A DNA stretch of 41,777 nt from CAZOOR01 sp964581505 (GTDB lineage Bacteria > Bacteroidota > Ignavibacteria > Kapaibacteriales > UBA2268): positions 1 through 41,777 of the forward strand of contig CAZOOR010000015.1 in NCBI GenBank assembly GCA_964581505.1. The letters are read 5' to 3'. Positions within the stretch are counted from its first letter, which is position 1. Each line of letters begins with the position of its first letter. Positions 25,540-35,269 of this stretch are shown piece by piece. Both the position numbers and the translations under genes were made by a program. A model generated the notes under the pieces. That model was not told the DNA's origin and did not search any database. It saw only the letters and a program-made list of their open reading frames with translations.

Positions 25540-27048
25540 TTAAATCTTGATTGCAAAGCCATAAATAAATGAAATAGAGCTTTTAAAATCGCTGGAATTA
25601 GCACCAAAAGCAGGCTCGGACCAACGGAATAATCGTCCGTCAGTACCGGCGTTAATTGATAGCCAACTGAACAGATTATATTTTGCATAAAATCTGAGAT
25701 AAGCCAAAGGTCCATTATTTGTTCCACCAAGACCTAATCGTCCGTTTAAAGTAAATCTATTTGAATTCAAAATACGTTGGTCAAAAAATCCTGCACTCCA
25801 GAACATTTGTTCATAAGTGTTGATTTTAATCGAAGTTTCTATATAATTATCGGGATTCCCTGCTTTTTTAACTTCTACACTATTTGTAGGTGTATAGTAA
25901 GCAGATGAATTATTTCCATCATCATCATTTATAATAATTCCGGGTAATCTTACATTTTTCGTCCTATCAAAAGAATACTGTGAGAAGCCAATATCAATAC
26001 CGAATTGCTGTGCGTCATTGACTTTATATGCTATACTTTGTGAGAAATTCGCTAATATTTCAGGTGTTTCCGAATCGAACCCCCCCTGAAATACTGCTGT
26101 TCCCAAGAAAGTTGTTAATTGAATATCACTGCGTTTACCGTAAAAACTATTATTCCATTGTTCATCGGGTATATTTGCCGGATTAGCAATAGTCCGCATA
26201 TTCGGATTTATTAATTCCATATTGATTGTACTAACAGGCGCTCTGCTGTCTAACAAATAAATATCGGTAGCGTCAATTCCATTTGCTGAATTAGTCTTAA
26301 CAACATCAGTAGGTAATTCTTCTATCTCAAATCCGGACAAATAAATATCTGATGGTTTCACAATCGGCACATCTATAGCAATGTTATCAACATCAGTAGG
26401 GACAGTTGAATTAGCCTCGGACTCGCTATGAAATTGCTTTACATCAATTTGTTGTTTCATTACAAGACCACTACTCGCACCACTACCATATAAAACATTA
26501 TTAGCAACCCTTATGTTACTCTTGTCAGCAGTAGCAAGCAGATTATCATTTGCAACTGATGATTGAACATCGGGAGAATCCATACTTAGAGTTTCAGGCT
26601 CAGCAATAAGTTCATCAGAAATACCTATTTGCTCAAGATTATCTAAATGCAAAATATTTATTCTGTCCTGCTGCAACTTTTGACTAATGTCCTGCTTCGG
26701 TAAATTATAAGAAAAATCATTAATTGCGACAACCGAAAACAACAGAAAGAGAGCGGCAACAGATAAATATGTAAATACTTTTCTGTTTTTCGTTTTTGGG
26801 ACAATAGTACCGGCGACCGCTTGTTCCGTAAAAATTTTTGACAGAACCAAATCTTCCGTCTCGCTGACAAGCTCCGCCGAAGGTACAATTGTTTTTGCAT
26901 CTTCTTTCATAGCGGCATGAACCATAACATAAGCATCAAAAGTCTCTTTAGCGACTAAATCCTTACTTAGTAGTTTTCGTAACTCAACGTCTTCGGAACG
27001 GCTGAGTTCACCATCAAGATATTTTGATATTAATTTATTCAGTTCCAT
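25540..27048 (-). CDS. Anti-sigma-factor-like membrane protein with a beta-rich C-terminal domain
   Basis: A 502-residue protein next to an ECF sigma gene, overlapping it by 14 bases. Residues 1-80 are a helical cytoplasmic anti-sigma-type domain (MELNKLISKYLDGELS). No zinc-binding HxxxCxxC motif is present. One membrane helix lies at about 91-109. Residues 110-297 are a polar, low-hydrophobicity linker. Residues about 298-502 alternate polar and hydrophobic positions in successive strands (for example TYEQMFWSAGFF, FTLNGRLGLGG, LAYLRFYAKYNLFSWLSI) and end FIYGFAIKI, much like a small outer-membrane barrel. This could tie sigma control to envelope state. The anti-sigma role is inferred mainly from context. 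Confidence 0.65.
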   Translation of the reverse strand: MELNKLISKYLDGELSRSEDVELRKLLSKDLVAKETFDAYVMVHAAMKEDAKTIVPSAELVSETEDLVLSKIFTEQAVAGTIVPKTKNRKVFTYLSVAALFLLFSVVAINDFSYNLPKQDISQKLQQDRINILHLDNLEQIGISDELIAEPETLSMDSPDVQSSVANDNLLATADKSNIRVANNVLYGSGASSGLVMKQQIDVKQFHSESEANSTVPTDVDNIAIDVPIVKPSDIYLSGFEIEELPTDVVKTNSANGIDATDIYLLDSRAPVSTINMELINPNMRTIANPANIPDEQWNNSFYGKRSDIQLTTFLGTAVFQGGFDSETPEILANFSQSIAYKVNDAQQFGIDIGFSQYSFDRTKNVRLPGIIINDDDGNNSSAYYTPTNSVEVKKAGNPDNYIETSIKINTYEQMFWSAGFFDQRILNSNRFTLNGRLGLGGTNNGPLAYLRFYAKYNLFSWLSINAGTDGRLFRWSEPAFGANSSDFKSSISFIYGFAIKI

Positions 27049-27601
27049 AAATTTCCTTCACCAGAGGTTGTAATTTTTTCTTTAAAAGTAAACGTGCGCG
27101 ATGAATACGAATTTTCACAAGCGACAGTTCTATATCAAGTATTTCGGCGATTTCGGTATATGAATATTCTTCATATTCCCTTAGTACAACTACCTCCCTA
27201 TATGAAACAGGTAATTCGGCAATGGCTTTCTCAATCAAATCTTTCATTGCATAATCACCCATCTTCATTGTTTCGGGAGCAATGTACTCTTCGTCAAACT
27301 CGACTTCCATTTTTTTTGTTCGCAAATAATTGAAGCAAGTATTACGGGCAATAGTAAATACCCAACCCTTGAAATTTTCTCCGTTGAATAGTTTGCGTTT
27401 TTCATATACACGTACAAAAGTTTCTTGGAACGCGTCATCAGCAAGGTCTTTGTCATTAAGAAGCCGTGTACAAAATTTATACACAGGTGTTTTGTATTTA
27501 TGATAAAGTATATGGAAAGCCTCCGCACTACCTTTCCGCAGGTCCATTGCGGCTTTCCTTATTACCTTATCATCAATATCTTTATTCTTCTTGAAAAACA
27601 T
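27035..27601 (-). CDS. ECF-type RNA polymerase sigma factor
   Basis: A 188-residue sigma-70 family protein of the extracytoplasmic function group. Region 2 spans about residues 24-90, with the DDAFQETFVRVYE segment that binds core polymerase and FTIARNTCFNYLR for -10 recognition. Region 4 spans about 125-180, with the helix-turn-helix YTEIAEILDIELSLVKIRIHRAR. There is no region 1 or 3. The next gene overlaps by 14 bases and encodes the likely anti-sigma factor. No clear ribosome site precedes the ATG, and a -7-like TAAATTTG ends only about 10 bases upstream (27610-27617), so the transcript might be nearly leaderless. In Porphyromonas an ECF factor (SigP) works in T9SS gene control; the surrounding T9SS genes make that an attractive but unproven parallel. 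Confidence 0.9.
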   Translation of the reverse strand: MFFKKNKDIDDKVIRKAAMDLRKGSAEAFHILYHKYKTPVYKFCTRLLNDKDLADDAFQETFVRVYEKRKLFNGENFKGWVFTIARNTCFNYLRTKKMEVEFDEEYIAPETMKMGDYAMKDLIEKAIAELPVSYREVVVLREYEEYSYTEIAEILDIELSLVKIRIHRARLLLKKKLQPLVKEIYGTE

Positions 27602-27637
27602 AATTAATTCAAATTTATGACACGCTTCAAATATTAT

Positions 27638-27664
27638 GACACATCAAACAGTAAAAAAGTTACA
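27638..27664 (-). promoter_or_regulatory. Candidate ECF-type promoter upstream of the sigma/anti-sigma pair
   Basis: On the minus strand TGTAAC (27664-27659) is followed 17 bases later by TGTC (27641-27638). An AAC-containing -35 box and a short GTC-type -10 box at this spacing are common in promoters read by ECF sigma factors, and such factors often control their own genes. The -10 part sits in one of two TATGACAC direct repeats. The fit is by eye only. Confidence 0.3.
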
Positions 27665-27755
27665 CTTTTTTTCATTTTCCTAATAATAATATAATAAATT
27701 TATACCTTATGCACAAAGTACACACTGCTAATTTATTGATTATTCTGCACTTATA

Positions 27756-27791
27756 CAAAAAACTCCCCACATAATTGCAGGGAGTTTTTTT
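27756..27791 (-). terminator. Rho-independent terminator after the OmpA-family gene
   Basis: ACTCCC and GGGAGT flank a 12-base loop (27768-27779), with A-runs on one side and T-runs on the other. The structure can terminate in both directions. It stops the minus-strand transcript of the OmpA-family gene before the sigma factor gene. Confidence 0.85.
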
Positions 27792-27806
27792 CTATAAGGT
27801 TAAGGG

Positions 27807-29993
27807 CTATTTTGTAACCGGTGTTAATATTTTGATTTTCACGGTTCGACAATAGCTTCTGCCCCATGCGGAATTATTGTCATAAATAAGGACATCGCTA
27901 CCTACCGGATTAATAACATATTCGGCACCGGAAACATAGAGACGTTTCCGTGTTTCTTCTCCCCTGCGTTTTGCAAGTTCTTTATTATATTCTCTTTCGC
28001 CCGTTCTATCTGCATAGGCTGAAATGAAAACTTTAGAATTCGGTTTTATTTCATTCTTAATATCATTCAGCACCCTGATTTGATTGCCTGTCAAATCGGC
28101 TTTATCATAATCAAATAGAATTAAGGAATATCGCTGAATAATCGTATCGTTTTTGAGTTCAACTCTTTTCTTTCTAATAGTCTTCTGCTCAATAGAGAAT
28201 GGAGATTTTGCAACAACTTTCTGTCCTTCGTTATCAACAGCAACCAATTGAATAAGCACATCATCTTCACTTGTCGGCAAAGGTTCCGGACGCACCTCCC
28301 ATTTAAGCGAGTCCGGCACATCACCCGCTCCGGCAAAGCGCCTTAATTGCTTCCCTGCCTGCGAAACCGTTACTTCATAATTCTTCATTCCGGCTTCCGC
28401 TATCACTTTTGGTTTAATTACTATAAGTGGAGGCGATGCTTTTTTCGTAATATTATGCAAGAACACCGGTTTAATTATTTCATAATCGGAAGAAGTAATT
28501 TCAGCTCTTTGGTTTTCTACAACACCATCTGCAACGGTACTGTTACCCGGGCTTTGCGGCAAATTACGTCTTCGTATTTTAATTCTTGGAGATTCTATAC
28601 CCCAAGTACTAATCAAGTAATCCTTTACGATATTTGCACGCGATATAGATAATTTCAGATTACCTTTCTCATCTTCGCTTACATTATTATTGCAACCTGT
28701 AATAATAATATTTGCATCGGGATTTTTCTTCAAGCGAGAACCTATAATATTTAACAGATTGGAGTAAATATCCATCGTTTTCCAATCAAGATTATTCTCG
28801 TCAAAATCTGCCGTCTGTGCCGGCGAAAGCAAATTCAGTCCGGCTTTATGCAAATCCACACTACCCTGTGAAAAGAATATATGAGTAAGTAATGGGAAAC
28901 CTTCTTCGACTTCCAATTCCTCAATAGTAATCGTTGCTACATCATTTGTAATTATTCCGTTCTCATCTATTCCATAGGAATTGAGCGATGCCTCCAACCC
29001 GAAGACCTCGGGAATAATATGCTGATAATAATTTGTTACATATTCATTAATTGTCAAGATATGCGAATCTTCATCAAGTTCGTCCTCAATATTTGTTTCG
29101 GTACGCAAGAAAACGACTGTATCGACAACATTCCTTTTAACAATATCCGAAGTATCGTTTTTTTGGAAAAATCTACGAACCGTATCAATTTTTAGCGGCG
29201 GTGGTGCAGGATAAATAGGAACTTTCAGTGATGCACCAAACTGCAATGTTGAAGCCTTCCAATAATCGTTAGCTCCGGGTGGTGCATTAGAAACATCAAC
29301 AAAGGGATAATTATATCTAATCTCAGGCACTAAATACAAATCATCGGAAATAGGCAAATTATAAGAAACACCAACAACAGCAAACATTTGAATAGCATTA
29401 GATTCCGGTATTAATTCATTATGATATTCGTTTCGTTTTCGGCTACCGTCTGCAAATGTTACGTTATTCGGTTCTTTTAATACTTCTTCTTGATTAAAAC
29501 GACTAATGAACAAATATGCAAATTTCATACCGACATCAAAACCGAAATCACCGAGAAATCTAAAACTCAATGTAGGCTCAAAATTTACGTGCATTAGTTT
29601 TGCTTCAATGTTATAGTCGGCAATTGCCGAAGTATCTATAAGTTGCGGCGGGTTTGTATTACTCCTGACAAATGTCCCGCCTATCTTTTCTTCGGTCGTC
29701 ATCTTTGCCCCTATATCGGAAATACCTATACGAGTATTGAGATATATATCATCAAATATTTTAATATCCACCAATGCACCAAGCGTAAATCCCAAGCCAT
29801 TAGCAGAAGTAAATTCCGGACAGCAATTCGGATAGGGTGGTAAGGAACCGAAATCCAAAAAATGAATATTATAATTTAGCCCTGCAAAAGGACCGAACCA
29901 AAGTACAGGTTCTTGCTTCTCCTCTTCGGCTTTGGCGGTGGCACTCATCAGCAGTGCCAGTACAAACAATTGAATATATAATAACTTTTTCAT
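27807..29993 (-). CDS. OmpA-family outer-membrane protein with two OmpA-like regions
   Basis: A 728-residue protein from the start at 29993, where AAGGAT is placed correctly; an upstream ATG at 30017 would add 8 residues. A signal peptide (about 1-22) is followed by a predicted N-terminal beta-barrel to about residue 260. A middle region (about 360-490) looks like a divergent OmpA-type peptidoglycan-binding domain (NIIITGCNNNVSEDEKGNLKLSISRANIVKDYL). A true OmpA C-terminal domain follows at about 610-720 (LILFDYDKADLTGNQ, ISAYADRTGEREYNKELAKRRGEETRKRLY). It likely anchors the outer membrane to the cell wall. It starts about 30 bases after the giant T9SS cargo gene, so the two may be made together. 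Confidence 0.82.
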   Translation of the reverse strand: MKKLLYIQLFVLALLMSATAKAEEEKQEPVLWFGPFAGLNYNIHFLDFGSLPPYPNCCPEFTSANGLGFTLGALVDIKIFDDIYLNTRIGISDIGAKMTTEEKIGGTFVRSNTNPPQLIDTSAIADYNIEAKLMHVNFEPTLSFRFLGDFGFDVGMKFAYLFISRFNQEEVLKEPNNVTFADGSRKRNEYHNELIPESNAIQMFAVVGVSYNLPISDDLYLVPEIRYNYPFVDVSNAPPGANDYWKASTLQFGASLKVPIYPAPPPLKIDTVRRFFQKNDTSDIVKRNVVDTVVFLRTETNIEDELDEDSHILTINEYVTNYYQHIIPEVFGLEASLNSYGIDENGIITNDVATITIEELEVEEGFPLLTHIFFSQGSVDLHKAGLNLLSPAQTADFDENNLDWKTMDIYSNLLNIIGSRLKKNPDANIIITGCNNNVSEDEKGNLKLSISRANIVKDYLISTWGIESPRIKIRRRNLPQSPGNSTVADGVVENQRAEITSSDYEIIKPVFLHNITKKASPPLIVIKPKVIAEAGMKNYEVTVSQAGKQLRRFAGAGDVPDSLKWEVRPEPLPTSEDDVLIQLVAVDNEGQKVVAKSPFSIEQKTIRKKRVELKNDTIIQRYSLILFDYDKADLTGNQIRVLNDIKNEIKPNSKVFISAYADRTGEREYNKELAKRRGEETRKRLYVSGAEYVINPVGSDVLIYDNNSAWGRSYCRTVKIKILTPVTK

Positions 29994-30020
29994 AATATCC
30001 TTAATTACTGTTTTCATTTT

Positions 30021-33000
30021 TTATTTAACGATATATATCGGTTTAACAATTCTGCTTGTCGGAGACTTAACAACAATGAAATAAAATCCCGAAGATAAGC
30101 CGCCGGTATTATATTTGAATTCAATCTCTTTCTGAGAATTCAAGTTCACATCAAACTCTTTAATTTTCCAAGTTCTACCCTGTACATCATAAATATTTAC
30201 AGAATGCCTGCCGACTTCGAGAACCGAAACCTTAATATTAACTTCGTCGCTCGCAGGATTTGGAGCTATCACCATTGATAGCGGAAAACCAAGTTCAAGT
30301 AAACGTGTACCACCTGCCTTACAAGTTCTAATGCTTAAAGCACCAGGGATAGTATCGGTAACCCCAAAAGCCGCCGCATCTTTCCAGCTAAATTGCAACC
30401 AATTGATAGGAGTACTCTCTGCATTGCCGAGCATTGGCCTACCGAGCATTTCTGCAATTACAGCAGTATCATTATTCAATCTCAAACCCTTAACTTCAAA
30501 TTCAATGAAACGTGTATCCTTATAAATACTGTCCTTTAAAACCGTTGCATCTTTAAAAGATTTGAAAGCAAAAAGAGTTGCATTAAATTTTATTAAAGCT
30601 CTGAACTCCAAGTCCCCTACTTCAACCGTAGGCTCGGTAATCAAAGCCTTAATCGGAATACTGATGTTGTAAATACGCGGGTCAATATTAGTAAGCGAGT
30701 CAATGATTATTGTTGTGTTAATCGGTGCAATACCAAGACCGGTTAAATCCGCATAAGTAGAATCAACACAATCAGTGATATAGCTTGCCACAATACCGAA
30801 ACGTGCATTATATCTCGAACTGAGCGTTGGTGTAAAACGCACTCTAAATGTAGCCGTCTGTCCAGGGTTTAAACTTGTACCCGAAGGATTAGGCAATAAA
30901 ACAAAATCTGCATTAGTTGGTGCAATAATATTTGACAATGTTATCCTTGAATTACCCGTATTCGTAACAGTATAATTCAAATCCTTTGTCTGCCCGACAA
31001 TAACATTTCCGAAATCAAGTAACTGCGGTGCAATAGTTAGGAATTTTTTCTTCTCTGCACTTAGTACTGTGGTATCAACTGTAGTCTTACCCCCTATATT
31101 TATATAGGTAATTACTTTCGCAGTCTTAATTCCATAACTCGAACTACCGGGTTGAAACTCAATTACACGTTTCAACTTCTTAGCAGAGTCCAAAGCAACA
31201 GGCAAATGAATAGCATCAGCGAAAACAAACAAATTCCCATTAGCTCCGACAATCTTCATACTGTCCACAACAACTCTGGAGGCACCCGTATTCTCAACAA
31301 CAAATGAATTATCGCTTACATTGGAACAGGGAGGATGCAATACGAAATTAATTCGAGTGGAAACAATAACCTGCCCTTCACGTCCCGAAGCCAGCACATT
31401 TGTTTTAATTGAATCTCTACAATTAATGCCGAAAATAAACCAAATATCACCATCGGCATTACCGGCTTTTGTGGGTTTGAAAAATATCGTAACATCAGCT
31501 GTTCCACCATTTGCCGGCAGGAAGGCGGCAATAGGAAATGCAGACATATTAGGATTAGAAAACTTAACGTCAATTAAATTTTGAGCAATTTTTCCAGTAT
31601 TTGTCAATCGTATTTTAAGCTGATGTTGGATACCAATTGGTACCGAACCAAAATCCAAACTAGCAGGCGACATTGAAACACTAAGATTTTCCTGCTCTCC
31701 CTTCAAATCAACCGTCATACTTGGATTTTTCGGAAAATCAGTCTCGACAACAAATTGTGCCGTTTTAATTCCGTCCAGTCCCTTTCTCGGTTTAAATTTA
31801 ATAAAATACCAGACACTATCGCCAACAGGAATAGTAGGCTTAAGCGGTTGTTGACTAATTTCAAAATAAGACGCATCGGCACCGACAATATGAGGATTAG
31901 ATAATGTAATTACAACATTTGTAGGATTTGTTATTTTGAGTGAATCCTGCTTAATATCACAAAATTCAAGTACGCCGAAATCAAGTAACTTTGTTGAAAG
32001 AATTAATTCCGAATTTGATGCTATCCCTTCTATGGGATAGTCTTTATCTTTTAAACAAGTAGTATCGGATATAATCTCGGCTGTGCGTACAGTATCATAA
32101 TATGCACCCGACGTATTTGGATGAAACTCAATATCAATCCTAATCGAATCCCTTGGCTTCAACAAAAGCGGAGGCTGGGGGTTTACATACACATATTTAA
32201 ATGGCGGAGCAATTGGCTTAAGTGATTCTACGTATATATCAGATGTTCCTGTATTCGAGAGCCAAGTTGTTATTGTTTTCCTAGTCGAAAGACTTATAGT
32301 ACCGAAATTCCCATTGCCGGAATATGCAATGTCCGCAGATACACCGATACATCTGATAACCAGTGTATCCCTATATCTATCGCATTCATTTGTTGATATA
32401 TAGTACAAAGCATCAATCCGCCCCTCGCGTAACGGAGTAAAATCAAAATGCACCGTATCCCAGCCGGCTTTATTGATTTCACCGCTTGTATGAGATGTGA
32501 TTTGATAGTCTGCTCCAACAATTGTTCTATCATGAGCAAGTGTTAAATCCTGATTACCCAAATTCCTGATTAGGAATTGAGAAGAAAAGACCTTGCCAAC
32601 ACAATGCTTACCAATATCCAAAGTATCAATATCTACATCTAATGGCTTTTGATATGCAAATTCAGCAGAGACAACTTCAGCTTTTAATAAAAGTGTATCT
32701 TTAATAGCATCACAAGTATCACTTGTAACAACAATAAGAGCAGAATAGTCGCCTGCTTTGTGCGAAACAAACCTAATTTTTTGTATATTATGTCCTGTTT
32801 TTTCAATGATTGGAGTTAAATCTCCGTCTTGCCGGAAGGAAGTAGAGTTCAACTGCGATTCGATTACTTTTATTCTAAAGCTTGATTTATTCACAATAGT
32901 AAATTCTTTTTCTGCACTATCCGGAAGACATATTTTCCCGAAATCAAGTACTTGCAAGTCATTCAAATCATTGTCTCCGATATAGAAACTGACAGTATCA

Positions 33001-35087
33001 ATTACCATTTCCAAAAATATACGTTGTGGCTTGCGATTAGCCAGCAAATCGTTATGAGGAATAAATAGAGTATCTCTGATGATACCGGGCTGACCTTTCC
33101 GATAGTCAAATCGAACAATTAAAGCAATAGAATCCGAAGGTACAACCGAACTACTAATTTTGGAATTAACTAAAGAAAATCCACTATTATCCGGTGAGAA
33201 ATAAGCATTTCTGAAATCAAGAGACAAATCGGCATCACCAATATTATAAATGTATATTGTATCCTCAACATAATTACCCGGACAAGCTATCATTCGCATT
33301 TTGATGACCGAATCACTTACAATTTCGGGTGATTTATACTTGTATATAATGTTTGCCGCCGCCTGCGACATTGTATATTGCAAAACATTTGAATACTGCC
33401 CTGATGATGAATACTGTTTATCGGCAATCGCACAAATAAAATAAATTGAATCCTTACCATGAAAATGATACTTCCTACGCCAACTTCTTATCCCTTTTAA
33501 ATTCTTGAATAAAGTATCAAGGTGCCAAGGAGTACTTTCCGAACGAATATACAGCAATACGGTATCAAGGTTTCTCACTTTACTACCGGTCAAAGTAAAT
33601 ATTCTTGGGACATAGCGACTCGTATCCGAAGTAAACATTTGCATCACTTCTACTCCATTAGGTTGAAAATTCATACCCAAAGAAAACGGAGCATCAGCCC
33701 TGATTAATCCCCTGCCACCACGTCCGCCATTACCGCCTGTGGCACTTATCGTACAATTCCGCATAGATAATTTACCGCTAATTTCGGCAGTTCCGCCCGA
33801 ACCGGCACCACCACGTCCATAGATAGACGAATTACCATTTTCTCCATTAACAACAACAGACACATTGGAAAATACCGGGGCGCAAATCCTTACAGCACCG
33901 CCACCACCGCCACCTCTACCCGAACAATTACCGGGAGATTGAGGATTTCCACTCGCTCCACCCGAACCACCGGCTAATGGAATTCCATCTGAATTACCAT
34001 AAACTCTACCACCGTTTGAATTACCGGTATTGTACCCTGCCGTCCTATATCCGGCAGAACCACCTTCCTTATTTTGCTGATAACCGGAACCACCACCATA
34101 ACCACCGTTTGGCTCACAATTGTAACCGTCCCCGCAGGATTCGCCGGAACGCCCAAAAGGATGCCCCGTACCACCACCCGATGATTCATAACCGGTCGGC
34201 GTTGAAGAAGGAATTCCGTTAAGGGACGCACCATTAGAACCTGTTCCTTTACCAGGGCTTTTAAAGGCATCAGCGGCACCTCCCAAAGATTGATTGCGTC
34301 CACCTGGTCCACCACCGGTAAAACCATCGCCACCATTGGAACCCATTATGAAAGGGTCGCCCATCCAAGCATCACAGAAACTACCACCGCCACCACCGCC
34401 ACCCGGTCCTCCGTGGTAACTCCAAGCAGAGGCGGAGATTTTAGTATTTGAGCCATTGCCCTCAATTGAGCCTTGCGATAATAAAACAAAAGGTAAATAT
34501 GCTTGATTTCCATCAATATACGGGTCGCAATCAACAGTAGAAACCTTATATGTTTCATCGGCGAAAATTGCAGAGGAAATAATCATTGCACCACGCCGAG
34601 AACGGCGTCCTAAACTGCCTTCACCAATTATTCGGTCGGGATTAGTCCTAATATCACCGAATTGATATGGTTTTACAATGTAAAAAGTATCAACATTTGA
34701 ATAGCTACCGTTTACATACACTCTGAACGGTATCCTAAATTCATTTCTTAAATTCGCCCAGTATTCGGAATTAGGATTTACATTCGGCAATACAAATACC
34801 TGTGATGAAATCATACGCCCGTTCCAGCCAACAATGCAGGGACCAAAAACAATTTTCGATTTATCAGCCGAATTAAGCAATTCAATACGTATATTATCAC
34901 CAGGATTGTTTAAATAAAACCCATCATTCCCGAAATTATTATTTGCATCGTGAGGTCCAATTATTTCGACATAAGTATTAGACAAAGGAGCGCCTATATC
35001 GGGAATAATATAAGAAATTGTTTGCGCCGTCAAGTCTGCGACAATAACGCTAAGTAAAAATATAACATAGATGATTATTCTTTTCAT
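30021..35087 (-). CDS. Giant glycine-rich, multi-Ig T9SS cargo protein
   Basis: A 1688-residue secreted protein. Parts in order: signal peptide (about 1-21); N-terminal beta domain (to about 215); glycine-rich low-complexity region (about 225-460); then at least five Ig-like ASH/choice-of-anchor-D-type repeats, each opening with a variant of LDFG or LDIG (for example LLDFGVLEFCD, SLDFGSVPIG, LLDFGNVIVGQ, TLDIGKHCVG, VLDFGKICLP); and a T9SS sorting domain (about 1605-1688: VIAPNPASDEVNI, VNIYDVQGRTWKI, SSGFYFIVVKS, ending PIYIVK). The architecture suggests an adhesin or surface filament; no enzyme domain is seen. A GAGGAGC ribosome site precedes the start. Confidence 0.82.
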   Translation of the reverse strand: MKRIIIYVIFLLSVIVADLTAQTISYIIPDIGAPLSNTYVEIIGPHDANNNFGNDGFYLNNPGDNIRIELLNSADKSKIVFGPCIVGWNGRMISSQVFVLPNVNPNSEYWANLRNEFRIPFRVYVNGSYSNVDTFYIVKPYQFGDIRTNPDRIIGEGSLGRRSRRGAMIISSAIFADETYKVSTVDCDPYIDGNQAYLPFVLLSQGSIEGNGSNTKISASAWSYHGGPGGGGGGGSFCDAWMGDPFIMGSNGGDGFTGGGPGGRNQSLGGAADAFKSPGKGTGSNGASLNGIPSSTPTGYESSGGGTGHPFGRSGESCGDGYNCEPNGGYGGGSGYQQNKEGGSAGYRTAGYNTGNSNGGRVYGNSDGIPLAGGSGGASGNPQSPGNCSGRGGGGGGAVRICAPVFSNVSVVVNGENGNSSIYGRGGAGSGGTAEISGKLSMRNCTISATGGNGGRGGRGLIRADAPFSLGMNFQPNGVEVMQMFTSDTSRYVPRIFTLTGSKVRNLDTVLLYIRSESTPWHLDTLFKNLKGIRSWRRKYHFHGKDSIYFICAIADKQYSSSGQYSNVLQYTMSQAAANIIYKYKSPEIVSDSVIKMRMIACPGNYVEDTIYIYNIGDADLSLDFRNAYFSPDNSGFSLVNSKISSSVVPSDSIALIVRFDYRKGQPGIIRDTLFIPHNDLLANRKPQRIFLEMVIDTVSFYIGDNDLNDLQVLDFGKICLPDSAEKEFTIVNKSSFRIKVIESQLNSTSFRQDGDLTPIIEKTGHNIQKIRFVSHKAGDYSALIVVTSDTCDAIKDTLLLKAEVVSAEFAYQKPLDVDIDTLDIGKHCVGKVFSSQFLIRNLGNQDLTLAHDRTIVGADYQITSHTSGEINKAGWDTVHFDFTPLREGRIDALYYISTNECDRYRDTLVIRCIGVSADIAYSGNGNFGTISLSTRKTITTWLSNTGTSDIYVESLKPIAPPFKYVYVNPQPPLLLKPRDSIRIDIEFHPNTSGAYYDTVRTAEIISDTTCLKDKDYPIEGIASNSELILSTKLLDFGVLEFCDIKQDSLKITNPTNVVITLSNPHIVGADASYFEISQQPLKPTIPVGDSVWYFIKFKPRKGLDGIKTAQFVVETDFPKNPSMTVDLKGEQENLSVSMSPASLDFGSVPIGIQHQLKIRLTNTGKIAQNLIDVKFSNPNMSAFPIAAFLPANGGTADVTIFFKPTKAGNADGDIWFIFGINCRDSIKTNVLASGREGQVIVSTRINFVLHPPCSNVSDNSFVVENTGASRVVVDSMKIVGANGNLFVFADAIHLPVALDSAKKLKRVIEFQPGSSSYGIKTAKVITYINIGGKTTVDTTVLSAEKKKFLTIAPQLLDFGNVIVGQTKDLNYTVTNTGNSRITLSNIIAPTNADFVLLPNPSGTSLNPGQTATFRVRFTPTLSSRYNARFGIVASYITDCVDSTYADLTGLGIAPINTTIIIDSLTNIDPRIYNISIPIKALITEPTVEVGDLEFRALIKFNATLFAFKSFKDATVLKDSIYKDTRFIEFEVKGLRLNNDTAVIAEMLGRPMLGNAESTPINWLQFSWKDAAAFGVTDTIPGALSIRTCKAGGTRLLELGFPLSMVIAPNPASDEVNIKVSVLEVGRHSVNIYDVQGRTWKIKEFDVNLNSQKEIEFKYNTGGLSSGFYFIVVKSPTSRIVKPIYIVK
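33708..34415 (-). repeat. Glycine-rich low-complexity coding segment
   Basis: Within the giant T9SS cargo gene, about 235 codons are dominated by Gly with Ser, Asn and Pro, in irregular GG/GGG clusters rather than an exact tandem unit. On the plus strand this shows as many ACC/CCA/CCG triplets. The local GC content is visibly higher than the surrounding gene. Cysteines recur within it (residues 238, 318, 324, 388). Confidence 0.75.
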
Positions 35088-35269
35088 TTTGCTCCTCGTT
35101 TTTTTCTTGCCTTTTCAGAAAACAATTTGATAAATTGATAATATCAAAGTAACAATATAATTATTAATTAATATAATTATAAAAGGTTACACATAAAAAA
35201 TTTGAAAAACATCAATTTAATTAAAAAAATTGATTATATTAAATACGTTAAACAATACCTTTTTTTTTT

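Noticed and set aside
33708..34415. Triplet-rich plus-strand sequence that looks like a tandem repeat or CRISPR-like region
   Set aside because: It is the reverse complement of glycine-rich coding sequence; no fixed repeat length or spacers.
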